Assembly: GCA_047626725.1 (NCBI GenBank)
Contig: JBLHSG010000009.1
Location: 62,001 to 126,000 of the forward strand
Origin: Ascidiaceihabitans sp034111945
Lineage (GTDB): Bacteria > Pseudomonadota > Alphaproteobacteria > Rhodobacterales > Rhodobacteraceae
Direction: 5' to 3'
DNA: 64,000 nucleotides
Shown here: piece after piece, positions 34,921 to 43,252 of the stretch
Numbering within the stretch: the first letter of the stretch is position 1
How the letters are laid out: every line of letters begins with the position of its first letter
The notes under the pieces: model-generated
What the model was told of the DNA's origin: nothing
Databases searched by the model: none
The model's input: only the letters and a program-made list of their open reading frames with translations
Made by a program: the position numbers and the translations under genes

Positions 34921-36045
34921 ATGCGCGCTGAGGTTCAGAACACCGTTACAGAGATTGAAAAATCACTGGAGCTTTTGGGGCAACGCCTGGATGTTGAAAC
35001 GGCTCAATTCCGGTTGGAGGAATTTAACGCGCGCGTTGAGGACCCGAACCTGTGGGATGATGCCGAAGCTGCACAAAAACTGATGCGTGAACGCCAGAAT
35101 TTGGTGGACGCAATCGGCACGTATGAAGGCATCAAAACCGACCTTAGCGACAATGTCGAGATGATCGAATTGGGCGAGATGGAAGAGGACCAAGAGGTCA
35201 TCACCGAGGCCGAAGATGCGTTGAAATCACTGGCGATCAAGGCGGCTCAGAAAGAGCTGGAAGCCTTGTTGGACGGCGAGGCCGATAGCAATGACACGTT
35301 CCTCGAGATCAACTCGGGTGCGGGCGGCACAGAGAGCTGTGATTGGGCGTCGATGCTGGCGCGGATGTACGTGCGGTGGGCCGAAAAGAAGGGCTATAAG
35401 GTCGAATTGCAATCCGAAAGCGCTGGCGAGGAAACCGGCATTAAATCAGCCACTTACAAGATCAGCGGCCTGAATGCTTATGGTTGGATGAAATCGGAAT
35501 CGGGCGTGCACCGTTTGGTCCGGATTTCGCCGTTTGACAGCGCCGCAAAACGCCACACGTCCTTCACGTCGGTCGGGGTGTATCCCGTCATTGACGACAA
35601 CATCGAAATCGAAGTGAACCCGTCCGACATTCGGATCGACACATACCGTTCATCCGGGGCAGGTGGGCAGCACGTGAACACCACCGACTCTGCTGTGCGC
35701 ATCACTCACGCGCCAACCGGAATTGTCGTGACCAGTTCCGAAAAGTCGCAGCACCAAAACCGTGACATTGCGATGAAAGCGTTGAAATCGCGCTTGTATC
35801 AGATGGAAATGGATCGCCGGAATGCGGCCGTTAACGAGATGCACGAGAACAAGGGCGATGCCGGTTGGGGCAACCAAATTCGGTCTTATGTTTTGCAGCC
35901 TTATCAGATGGTTAAGGACTTGCGCACCAATTACGAAACCTCTGACACCAAAGGCGTGTTAGACGGTGATCTGGACGGGTTGATGGGCGCCACACTGGCA
36001 TTGGCCGTCGCAGGAAAAAGCCGCGCTGAGGCTCAAGGCAACTGA
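34921..36045 (+). CDS. prfB: Peptide chain release factor 2
   Basis: The 374-residue class I release factor recognises UGA and UAA stop codons. The anticodon-like SPF motif is in VRISPFDSAAK and the catalytic GGQ in SGAGGQHVNTTDSAVR. The reading frame is continuous from MRAEVQNTVTEIEKSLELLG, so it lacks the programmed +1 frameshift used for autoregulation in many bacteria. It stands alone, 98 bases after the PBP1A gene. Confidence 0.96.
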   Translation: MRAEVQNTVTEIEKSLELLGQRLDVETAQFRLEEFNARVEDPNLWDDAEAAQKLMRERQNLVDAIGTYEGIKTDLSDNVEMIELGEMEEDQEVITEAEDALKSLAIKAAQKELEALLDGEADSNDTFLEINSGAGGTESCDWASMLARMYVRWAEKKGYKVELQSESAGEETGIKSATYKISGLNAYGWMKSESGVHRLVRISPFDSAAKRHTSFTSVGVYPVIDDNIEIEVNPSDIRIDTYRSSGAGGQHVNTTDSAVRITHAPTGIVVTSSEKSQHQNRDIAMKALKSRLYQMEMDRRNAAVNEMHENKGDAGWGNQIRSYVLQPYQMVKDLRTNYETSDTKGVLDGDLDGLMGATLALAVAGKSRAEAQGN

Positions 36046-36156
36046 TCACCAACCCATGATTGCAAACGCGGCAGTTGCAGGTAATTCTGCTGCGTAAGGT
36101 GCATCTTGATGCACCACACTCTTGCGTCAAACCGGCGTTCAGGGTTTGATCACAAC

Positions 36157-37566
36157 ATGACAGATTTTACATATGAAAGCGCCTTAGCGCTGTCCGAAAA
36201 GCTAGAGCGTGGCGACATCAGCGCGTCCGAGCTGATGCAGTCCACATTGAACCGTGTTGATGCGGTCAATGGCGAGGTGAATGCGATTGTTTCCTTGCGC
36301 GATGGCGATGATCTTATGGCCGAAGCCAAGGCCGCTGAAACCGCCCCGCGCAAAGGCTGGTTGCACGGTATTCCCATTGCGATCAAAGACTTGGGGAATG
36401 CTGCGGGATTACCGACATCGCTTGGTTCCCCCCTGTTTGCAGGACAAATGGCGCACACCGACGATTTGGTTGTGGCCAATCTGCGCAATGCCGGTGCTAT
36501 CGTAATCGGCAAAACAAACACGCCTGAATTCGGGCTAGGCTCGCACACATTTAATCCGGTATTCGGGGCCACACGCAATCCATATGGCCACGGTCAAACG
36601 GCAGGTGGGTCATCGGGCGGGGCGGCTGTTGCTTTGGCCACAGGCATGCTCAGCGTTGCGGATGGGTCTGATATGATGGGGTCGCTGCGTAATCCGGCAG
36701 CGTGGAACAATGTGTACGGCATGCGCCCAAGTTGGGGTTTGATCCCGTCCGAGCCAAAAGAAGACAGTTTTATCCATCACATGGCCACCAACGGCCCGAT
36801 GGCGCGTAATCCGGCCGATATGGCCGCGTTGCTTGATACCATGGCCAGCGTCGATCCGCGCCAACCGCATGGCACGATCCAAGCCCCTGCATTGGCCCAG
36901 ATTGAAGGCGACATTACCGGCACGCGTGTCGGGTGGCTAGGCGATTGGGACGGTGCCCTGATCTACGAGGATGGGATCACCGAATTGGCGCAAACCGCTC
37001 TTGGTCAAATGGCCGATATGGGCTGTGTTGTGCACGATCAATCAGCCCCGTTTAGCGCGCCTGCGATTTGGGACAGTTGGATCACCTTGCGGTCCTTTAT
37101 GGTTGGCAGTGGTTTGGCCCCGATGTTGATAGATCCGCAAAAACGTGACCGCCTAAAAGCCACCGCGATTTGGGAGGCGGAGCGCTATCTGGCAATGACC
37201 GCGCCCGAGGTCCACAACGCCAGCGCCATTCGTACAAAGTGGTTTATGAAATCCGCGCAACTGTTTGAAGCTGTTGATGTTCTGGTTCTTCCGTCCGCAC
37301 AGGTTTGGCCCTTTGATGTCGATGTAGAATACCCGACTGCAATTGCCGGCCGTCAAATGGATACCTATCATCGCTGGATGGAAGTCATGATCGCGCCAAG
37401 CCTGTTGGGCCTGCCGGTGGTCAATATTCCGATGGGATTTGGCGGGCCTAACAACCTGCCCATGGGCCTGCAACTGATCGGAAAACGTGGTGCCGATGCG
37501 GCCTTGTTGCGCCTAGCAAATGCCTGGCACAAGGCGACGGATTGGCCAAGCGTGCGCCGCATTTAA
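36157..37566 (+). CDS. Amidase signature family protein
   Basis: The 469-residue hydrolase has the Ser-Ser-Lys triad of the family: the Lys in IPIAIKDLGNAAG, the bridging Ser in QTAGGSSGGAAVALA and the nucleophile region GSDMMGSLRNPAAW. The last motif differs from the usual GSDxGGSxR by one residue (Met for Gly). Substrate unknown; relatives cleave aryl and aliphatic amides. The start at 36157 (MTDFTYESALALS) fits the family; an upstream in-frame ATG at 36106 adds an unconserved 17 residues. Confidence 0.88.
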   Translation: MTDFTYESALALSEKLERGDISASELMQSTLNRVDAVNGEVNAIVSLRDGDDLMAEAKAAETAPRKGWLHGIPIAIKDLGNAAGLPTSLGSPLFAGQMAHTDDLVVANLRNAGAIVIGKTNTPEFGLGSHTFNPVFGATRNPYGHGQTAGGSSGGAAVALATGMLSVADGSDMMGSLRNPAAWNNVYGMRPSWGLIPSEPKEDSFIHHMATNGPMARNPADMAALLDTMASVDPRQPHGTIQAPALAQIEGDITGTRVGWLGDWDGALIYEDGITELAQTALGQMADMGCVVHDQSAPFSAPAIWDSWITLRSFMVGSGLAPMLIDPQKRDRLKATAIWEAERYLAMTAPEVHNASAIRTKWFMKSAQLFEAVDVLVLPSAQVWPFDVDVEYPTAIAGRQMDTYHRWMEVMIAPSLLGLPVVNIPMGFGGPNNLPMGLQLIGKRGADAALLRLANAWHKATDWPSVRRI

Positions 37567-37781
37567 TCGCTGGGTTCGCGCCCGTGTTTTACCAGACGGG
37601 CGCGCAATGTGTCGGTGTCGGCGTGGCCTAATTCCAAGGCAAAAACATAGGCGTGCGTCAGGTAGAAACAGGCGCTGTCGGTGTCCGGCGCGTTATCGGC
37701 GGCTTGGGCGTATAATGTGACCAATGCGTTGCCGTCATGGGCCGCGTGGGCGGCCAATAATTGTGCGTCTAGCTTGATCAT
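37563..37781 (-). CDS. Small conserved-looking protein downstream of the Rieske oxygenase
   Basis: The 72-residue protein (starting MIKLDAQLLAAHAAHDGNAL) is helical and resembles a pair of TPR/Sel1-like helices (YLTHAYVFALELGH). I do not recognise its function. Its ATG overlaps the stop of the Rieske oxygenase gene (ATGA), so it is coupled to it and may be an accessory subunit. It overlaps the end of the convergent amidase gene by four bases. Confidence 0.6.
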   Translation of the reverse strand: MIKLDAQLLAAHAAHDGNALVTLYAQAADNAPDTDSACFYLTHAYVFALELGHADTDTLRARLVKHGREPSD

Positions 37782-38935
37782 TCGGCCGCGTGTTTGGTCG
37801 CACGATGTTGCGCAACGCGCGCTGCGACCCATGCATGAAACAGATGCGTCGGCCCATCCATCGCAGGTGAAAACCGCCCGCCGTCAAATTTGGGCCCGTG
37901 CCGACCACGTTGCATGCCTTCGACCACAAAAACGTCCTCGGAAAACACCTCTTTCCATTGGCGCGTGTTCTTGGCGCGCATGGCTTTGTCCGTATCGTCC
38001 GTGGCGTAATACAGGTGGATGTTTTCAACCGTTTTTTCTGGTCCTTCAGGCACAAGAACAATCGCAAATGTATGATCGCGGTGCACGCCCAACAGCACGT
38101 TTGGAAAGGCGGTAATATATTCCGCCGCGGTGTCCCATTTGTCTGAGATGTCAGCAAAGTCTGGAAACACTTCGCCGTTTTCACCTGCCAATTGGCGGTA
38201 CACAAGCGTGCCTTGACCTGCATATGTGTCAGGTTTTTCAATGTGATAGTGATCTTCGAGCCGCGAATAGCTGTTCAGACCGGGGTGGACCCACGGCAAA
38301 TGGTAGCTTTCGCAGTAATTCTCGACCGCGAGTTTCCAATTACAGTTGATTTCCAACTGGAACGTACTGTCGGCCCCGCCGTGAAACAGCGGTTTATCAA
38401 AATCGGCCCACCGCGCCATCAGGTCCGCATTGGCGATTTCAAAAGCGGGCGCATCACCTGACACGTTGATCCAGATCACGTCCATCCAAACATGTGCACG
38501 GATTTCGAACAGGCCCAACAGTGCGCGATCAATGCCGTCGTGGGTGTTTTGACCGGGGCCGCCCACATGGGGTGTCGACACCAGTTTGCCGTCTGTGGAA
38601 TAGCACCAGCTGTGATAGGGGCAGCGAATTGCGCCTTCGATTTTGCGCGGTTCTTCGACCAGAATCATGCCGCGATGGCGACAGGTGTTTTGAAACACAC
38701 GCACAGCGCCGGATTTGTCGCGCACCATCAACAATGGCATGCCCAGAAATGTGACAGGCACCGCATCACCCACGTCAGGAATGTCTGCGGCGACGCCCAA
38801 ACCAGCCCAACCGGAAAACAGCAGCGCGTGCTTTTCTTCGTCAAAAATGGCGGGGTCTATATAGTGCGCGTTGGGCAGGCCATTTGCCTGAGAAATCGGA
38901 CGCTGAACAGCGTCAATATTTGTTACGTGATCCAT
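37778..38935 (-). CDS. Rieske-type aromatic ring-hydroxylating oxygenase, alpha subunit
   Basis: The 385-residue protein has an N-terminal Rieske [2Fe-2S] domain (CRHRGMILVEEP and CPYHSWCYSTDGKL) and a C-terminal mononuclear iron domain (WKLAVENYCESYHLPWVHPG, with the Asn/Glu and two His typical of the iron site). It needs reductase electrons to hydroxylate or demethylate an organic substrate; relatives include carnitine and choline-type oxygenases as well as aromatic dioxygenases. No reductase or beta subunit is nearby. The ATG at 38935 (MDHVTNIDAVQR) is preferred over 38947. Confidence 0.85.
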   Translation of the reverse strand: MDHVTNIDAVQRPISQANGLPNAHYIDPAIFDEEKHALLFSGWAGLGVAADIPDVGDAVPVTFLGMPLLMVRDKSGAVRVFQNTCRHRGMILVEEPRKIEGAIRCPYHSWCYSTDGKLVSTPHVGGPGQNTHDGIDRALLGLFEIRAHVWMDVIWINVSGDAPAFEIANADLMARWADFDKPLFHGGADSTFQLEINCNWKLAVENYCESYHLPWVHPGLNSYSRLEDHYHIEKPDTYAGQGTLVYRQLAGENGEVFPDFADISDKWDTAAEYITAFPNVLLGVHRDHTFAIVLVPEGPEKTVENIHLYYATDDTDKAMRAKNTRQWKEVFSEDVFVVEGMQRGRHGPKFDGGRFSPAMDGPTHLFHAWVAARVAQHRATKHAAE

Positions 38936-39033
38936 GCGCGCCCCCATATGCCGTTCATCAACGGGTAGCGCAGGGGCGTTATGCGGGCATGTTTATCTGC
39001 GACGTAACTTTTCCGCAGGCGACACCAAAGGCG

Positions 39034-39831
39034 TTAACGAAACGGTTGGTTTGGGCGCAAAAGTCGAAAATCAAACGGGCTAAGCGTGCTTGCGTCACAA
39101 TACCCGGATGCGCGCGCGACCTTGAGGGCGGCCCCCAAATCATGTCCCAAATGTTCATAAACGATACGTACAGCGCGTTCGCCAGTCGCGCTTTCGCTCA
39201 TTGTGCGGGTGACGTAGCCGACCCAGAAATTGTTTTCAAATGATGCCACGCGGTGAAGGTACGTAAACGAGCATGTCATTGAATTGCGACGAGAAATTAC
39301 AGCTGCTACGCCTTCTTCTTGCTGCAAAATCATACCACGGAATTCACGGGCGTCTTGGGTTGGCGGCAACCCCTGCGAGGCAAGCGCCTCTTTGGTTTCA
39401 TAGCCGCGAATGTAGGTGTTTGGCCCCTCACGTGTGACCCAGACCAAGCAGGTTACGAATTGACTGGCGTCCAGAAAACTTTGCCGGGCAAAGCGATAGT
39501 AACCAGATGGAAAGGTTTCTTTGGAAAGGTTGCGGGATCCGGTGCCTACAAAATCCTTAAGGAACGCACTTGAAAAAGGGTCGGACCCGTTGCTGATGCT
39601 TTCGACGGGATCCAGCAAAACACGCGCATCGATTTGAAAGAAATCACAAATGCGCGCCAACACGTCCGGCCGTGGAAAGCTTTCTCCGGCGAGGTAGCGA
39701 TTGAACTGGGTCCGGTTGATACCAAGCTGGCGCGAGAGTTCCGAAATTGACGGATAATCTTTTGCAAGGAAACGCAAATTAGCGCCGAACATACTGCGAA
39801 GCTCGGCTGGATTGCGAAACGTATCGGGCAT
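39034..39831 (-). CDS. XRE-family transcriptional regulator
   Basis: The 265-residue protein has an N-terminal helix-turn-helix (SISELSRQLGINRTQFNRYLAG, residues about 30-75) and a ligand-binding-like C-terminal region of about 170 residues with no recognised domain. It lies 98 bases upstream of the Rieske oxygenase on the same strand and may control it and itself. The ATG at 39831 has GGAG 9 bases upstream; 39843 is the alternative. A 7-bp palindrome lies 110 bases upstream. Confidence 0.75.
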   Translation of the reverse strand: MPDTFRNPAELRSMFGANLRFLAKDYPSISELSRQLGINRTQFNRYLAGESFPRPDVLARICDFFQIDARVLLDPVESISNGSDPFSSAFLKDFVGTGSRNLSKETFPSGYYRFARQSFLDASQFVTCLVWVTREGPNTYIRGYETKEALASQGLPPTQDAREFRGMILQQEEGVAAVISRRNSMTCSFTYLHRVASFENNFWVGYVTRTMSESATGERAVRIVYEHLGHDLGAALKVARASGYCDASTLSPFDFRLLRPNQPFR

Positions 39832-39940
39832 GGGCAGCTCCATTCGAAAGGTGCACTTGGACGTGTGCGCGATGCCGAATGCCCCGCAAAAAACACAAAA
39901 AATCTAAGTGGCGGCACAATTGACGCCAAAGAGAGGCGAA

Positions 39941-39965
39941 TGTGACGCGATATAGTGTCGTCACA
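39941..39965. promoter_or_regulatory. Inverted repeat upstream of the XRE regulator
   Basis: TGTGACG (39941-39947) and CGTCACA (39959-39965) form a perfect 7-bp inverted repeat with 18-bp centre-to-centre spacing; the 11-base interior (CGATATAGTGT) is AT-rich. The spacing fits a dimeric regulator, possibly the XRE protein itself. Confidence 0.4.
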
Positions 39966-40094
39966 CTACGGATATGGACACAAAACGCAAGGTAGAGTTG
40001 CGGACTTAACCATATTCACGCGGATGTGTTTTCGGTCTGATGGAAGTTGGGGGACGATCATCGCGTCATGCGAAACGGGGAAGTGATAAATACT

Positions 40095-40448
40095 ATGATT
40101 GGGGTAGTTTTGTGGAAGAACATCGATGATGGCAGTGCTGTCATTTGGTGTGAAGATCAGGGTGATCTGGCGTTTTTGAACAACAAAGACACCACCCTTG
40201 ATACAGAGGCGTTTTTTGACGTCGGCGATGTTGTGGAATTTGATGTTTTGGTGCTTCAGAATATGCGCGGTGCGCGCAATATTTGTCGCCTTCAGGATTA
40301 TCCAGCGCGGCCTGCACTGACAGAAAACCTGCGTGGTCCTGATGTGAAAACAGCGCCGGAAAGCGCTGAAATCATTCAATTTAGAGGTCCAAAAGATCAC
40401 AAAAAAATCAGCAAACAAACGCTGCCATCGCGTGGTCGATTAGCCTAA
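40095..40448 (+). CDS. Cold-shock-domain-like small protein
   Basis: The 117-residue protein resembles a degenerate cold-shock domain: GVVLWKNIDDGSAVIWCEDQ, GDLAFLNN, then FFDVGDVVEFDVLVLQ and ARNICRL, which match the order of strands and the GDxVEF/ARNV blocks of Csp proteins. The aromatic RNP1 and RNP2 motifs are not conserved, so nucleic-acid binding is doubtful. A basic tail follows. The ATG at 40095 with GGGGAAG upstream is chosen; 40068 and 40047 are in-frame alternatives. Confidence 0.55.
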   Translation: MIGVVLWKNIDDGSAVIWCEDQGDLAFLNNKDTTLDTEAFFDVGDVVEFDVLVLQNMRGARNICRLQDYPARPALTENLRGPDVKTAPESAEIIQFRGPKDHKKISKQTLPSRGRLA

Positions 40449-40473
40449 GTCACTGGCGATATTTGGCCAGAAA

Positions 40474-41034
40474 TCAGTCGCCGCGTGAAAGTGCGGCGAC
40501 ACCTGTGCGTGCCACATCCACCAAGCCAAGTGGGCGCATCAAATCTGCAAATGCATCGATTTTTTCGGGGGCACCGGTGATTTCGAACACAAAAGTTTCC
40601 AGCGTGCTATCGACAACGTTGGCGCGAAAAATATCGGCCAAACGCAGGGCTTCGACCCGTTTTTCGCCAGCACCGGCAACCTTGAACATCGCCAATTCGC
40701 GCTCAACACAGGGCCCTTCGACCGTTAGATCGTGGACCTCATAGACGGTCACAATGCGACCCAACTGCGCCTTTATCTGTTCGATCACTTGCGGCGTGCC
40801 ATTTGTCACAATTGTGATGCGCGACAGATGCCCTTTGTGATCCACTTCGGCCACGGTCAGGCTTTCGATGTTATAGCCACGTCCGGAAAACAGCCCAATG
40901 ACACGGGCCAAGACACCCGGTTCGTTTTCGACCAAGACCGCCAGCGTGTGGCGTTCAATGACGTCAGAAAAATTTGGGCGCAAATTATAGGCGGACTTAG
41001 AAGACGCGCCTTTTTTCAGTTTCAGAGCGGACAT
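40474..41034 (-). CDS. ilvH: Acetolactate synthase small subunit
   Basis: The 186-residue regulatory subunit has an N-terminal ACT domain (HTLAVLVENEPGVLARVIGL and GYNIESLTVAEVDH) that binds valine for feedback inhibition, and a C-terminal ACT-like domain that activates the catalytic subunit. It should pair with the IlvB protein encoded at 43249-45000. Unlike the common ilvB-ilvH operon, the two genes are separated here by a kinase gene on the opposite strand, so ilvH needs its own promoter or a very long message. Confidence 0.95.
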   Translation of the reverse strand: MSALKLKKGASSKSAYNLRPNFSDVIERHTLAVLVENEPGVLARVIGLFSGRGYNIESLTVAEVDHKGHLSRITIVTNGTPQVIEQIKAQLGRIVTVYEVHDLTVEGPCVERELAMFKVAGAGEKRVEALRLADIFRANVVDSTLETFVFEITGAPEKIDAFADLMRPLGLVDVARTGVAALSRGD

Positions 41035-41179
41035 ATCACTTCCCGTGTACCAGAGATTAAGCTGTCACAGGCTATCGTTTCCAAAGGATTAAAGCCAGTG
41101 CTTGCACCCCTTTGCGTGGTCATTTTCTTTTAATTTATTGCAGGTATGAACCAAGACGTAGTTTTGGAGTGGACACATC

Positions 41180-43252
41180 ATGCCCAACTCATTGGATCAA
41201 GCGACCAGAACCGCCTATCATGGGATATTGGCGAATGCGCAAGCGACGTGGCTGACGCTGATTGATACGTTGCCGGCGTGGTTTTGGGCCTGCGATGAAC
41301 ACTACGAACTGACCTACATGAGCGATAATTTGACCCGCGTGACCGGTTTAACGCCCGCGATGATGCAGGGGGTTTGTGTGCTGGATGAACGGTACGAGGC
41401 GACGCGCGAAAATTTGGGCCTTGGCGCATATCAGGATGTGTTGCGCGCCCAAAAACCGTTCGACAGCTTTTGTTACGAAAAGCTGCTGAAATCGGGTGAA
41501 CGCGTTGTGCTGATGGACAGCGGCGTGCCCATTTTTGACGATGCTGGAACGTTCAAAGGCTATCGTGGTGTCAGCTTTCATTTGACCCAAGCGGTGACAA
41601 CGGCTGGTGAAACGGCAAGTCTGATTTACACGCTGAAATCTCGTGCGGATGAGCTGGAACAAGAATTGTCGAACCGAAACGCCGAACTTGAGGCGAGCAA
41701 CAAGTTATTGAACGAAGTTGTCGATGCGATGGGGCAGGGGTTGATCGTGACCGAAGGCACCGATCTGGACGACCCTGAAAACAAAGTGGTTATGGTAAAC
41801 CCGGCCTACCATGCCCTTTTTGACGTCACAGAGGCTGAAATCGCGCCAGGCACAACGATGCAAGAAGCGATTTCAATGATCCTGAAACGCAGCAATGTGC
41901 CCAAAACTCCCGAAGTTCTGGAAATGGTCGAAGAACGCCTAAAGGCCGGAACACCTTGGGTGATCGATATAAAGTCCAGTGGTCGGGCCACTTCGGTTAA
42001 AACTGCGCGCCGCCCATCTGGTGGCTACGTTATTGTGCACACCGACGTGACCGATTTACGTGCACGCAACATGATGTTGGAACAGGCGCGCGACGAGGCC
42101 CAGGTTGCCAATCACGCCAAATCCAACTTTTTAGCCACGATGAGTCATGAAATTCGAACACCAATGAACGGTGTTGTCGGCATGTCGGATTTGCTTGCCG
42201 CGACGGATTTGAACGCTGAACAAATGGGGTTTGTTGAAACCATTCGTACGTCGGCATTGGCGTTAACGATGTTGATTTCCGACATTCTGGATTTTTCCAA
42301 GATCGAAGCTGGGCATGTGGCCCTGCAAAATGATCTGTTTGATGTGAAAAAAGTTGTTCGCGACACCTGCGCGTTGGTGGAACCCTTGGCGCATATAAAG
42401 TCGTTAGAATTTGATGTTTCTTTCGCGCCAGATGTTGCGCGCGCTGCAATGGGGGATGCATTGCGTCTGCGGCAGGTGTTGTTGAACCTATTGGGCAATG
42501 CGGTGAAATTCACGATGGACGGTGGCGTACGTTTGGTTGTTCAGTCAGGATCGCAGCAAAACATGATCGATTTCGAGGTCCACGACACGGGCATTGGCAT
42601 TCCACACGACAAAGTGGACACTATTTTCGCGCCGTTTCAGCAGGTTGACGGTGGTCTACAACGCGAATTTGAAGGGACAGGTTTAGGCCTGTCGATTACC
42701 CGAACCTTGGTTGAGGCAATGGGCGGTGTGGTTTCTGTTCAATCCGAAGAAGGGCGCGGGTCGATTTTTACGATGTCTTTGCCATTTGAGCCAAGTGCGT
42801 TGTCGCTGCCTGAAACAACAACGGCTGATGTTGGACGGATCGATTGCAGCGGATGCCATGTGCTGGTGGCAGAGGATAATCGTACAAATCAACTGGTTGT
42901 GCGGCGCATGCTAGAACGGACCGGAGCCACAATAACCCTTGTGCGCAACGGTCAAGAAGCATGCGTGGCGTACCGCGACACGCGTTTTGACTTGGTTTTG
43001 ATGGATATTTCAATGCCGGTTATGAACGGGCTGGATGCGTGTATCGCCATCCGGAAAATCGAAGCAGCGCGTGGTATGCCGCAATGTCCTGTGGTTGCAT
43101 TGACAGGCAACGCTTTTGATCGGGACAAAGATGCTTGTGAGGCGGCGGGAATGAACGGATTTTTGACAAAACCGGTTCGTTTGACTGACGTCACTCAATG
43201 TTTGATGCGTCATTTGGGCGATAGTGTAAAAACCACCGCCCAAATAAATTAA
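41180..43252 (+). CDS. PAS-domain hybrid histidine kinase/response regulator
   Basis: The 690-residue protein has no membrane segment. Domains in order: PAS (about 15-130), a coiled coil (about 150-185), a second PAS (about 185-295), HisKA (His in FLATMSHEIRTPMNGVVGM), HATPase (LLNLLGNAVKFT, HDTGIGIPHDK, GTGLGLSITRTL) and a C-terminal receiver (LVAEDNRTNQLV, phosphoacceptor Asp in LVLMDISMPVMNG, Lys in FLTKP). It probably senses a cytosolic signal and passes phosphate to a separate partner. It stands alone and its stop overlaps the end of ilvB on the other strand by four bases. Confidence 0.9.
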   Translation: MPNSLDQATRTAYHGILANAQATWLTLIDTLPAWFWACDEHYELTYMSDNLTRVTGLTPAMMQGVCVLDERYEATRENLGLGAYQDVLRAQKPFDSFCYEKLLKSGERVVLMDSGVPIFDDAGTFKGYRGVSFHLTQAVTTAGETASLIYTLKSRADELEQELSNRNAELEASNKLLNEVVDAMGQGLIVTEGTDLDDPENKVVMVNPAYHALFDVTEAEIAPGTTMQEAISMILKRSNVPKTPEVLEMVEERLKAGTPWVIDIKSSGRATSVKTARRPSGGYVIVHTDVTDLRARNMMLEQARDEAQVANHAKSNFLATMSHEIRTPMNGVVGMSDLLAATDLNAEQMGFVETIRTSALALTMLISDILDFSKIEAGHVALQNDLFDVKKVVRDTCALVEPLAHIKSLEFDVSFAPDVARAAMGDALRLRQVLLNLLGNAVKFTMDGGVRLVVQSGSQQNMIDFEVHDTGIGIPHDKVDTIFAPFQQVDGGLQREFEGTGLGLSITRTLVEAMGGVVSVQSEEGRGSIFTMSLPFEPSALSLPETTTADVGRIDCSGCHVLVAEDNRTNQLVVRRMLERTGATITLVRNGQEACVAYRDTRFDLVLMDISMPVMNGLDACIAIRKIEAARGMPQCPVVALTGNAFDRDKDACEAAGMNGFLTKPVRLTDVTQCLMRHLGDSVKTTAQIN

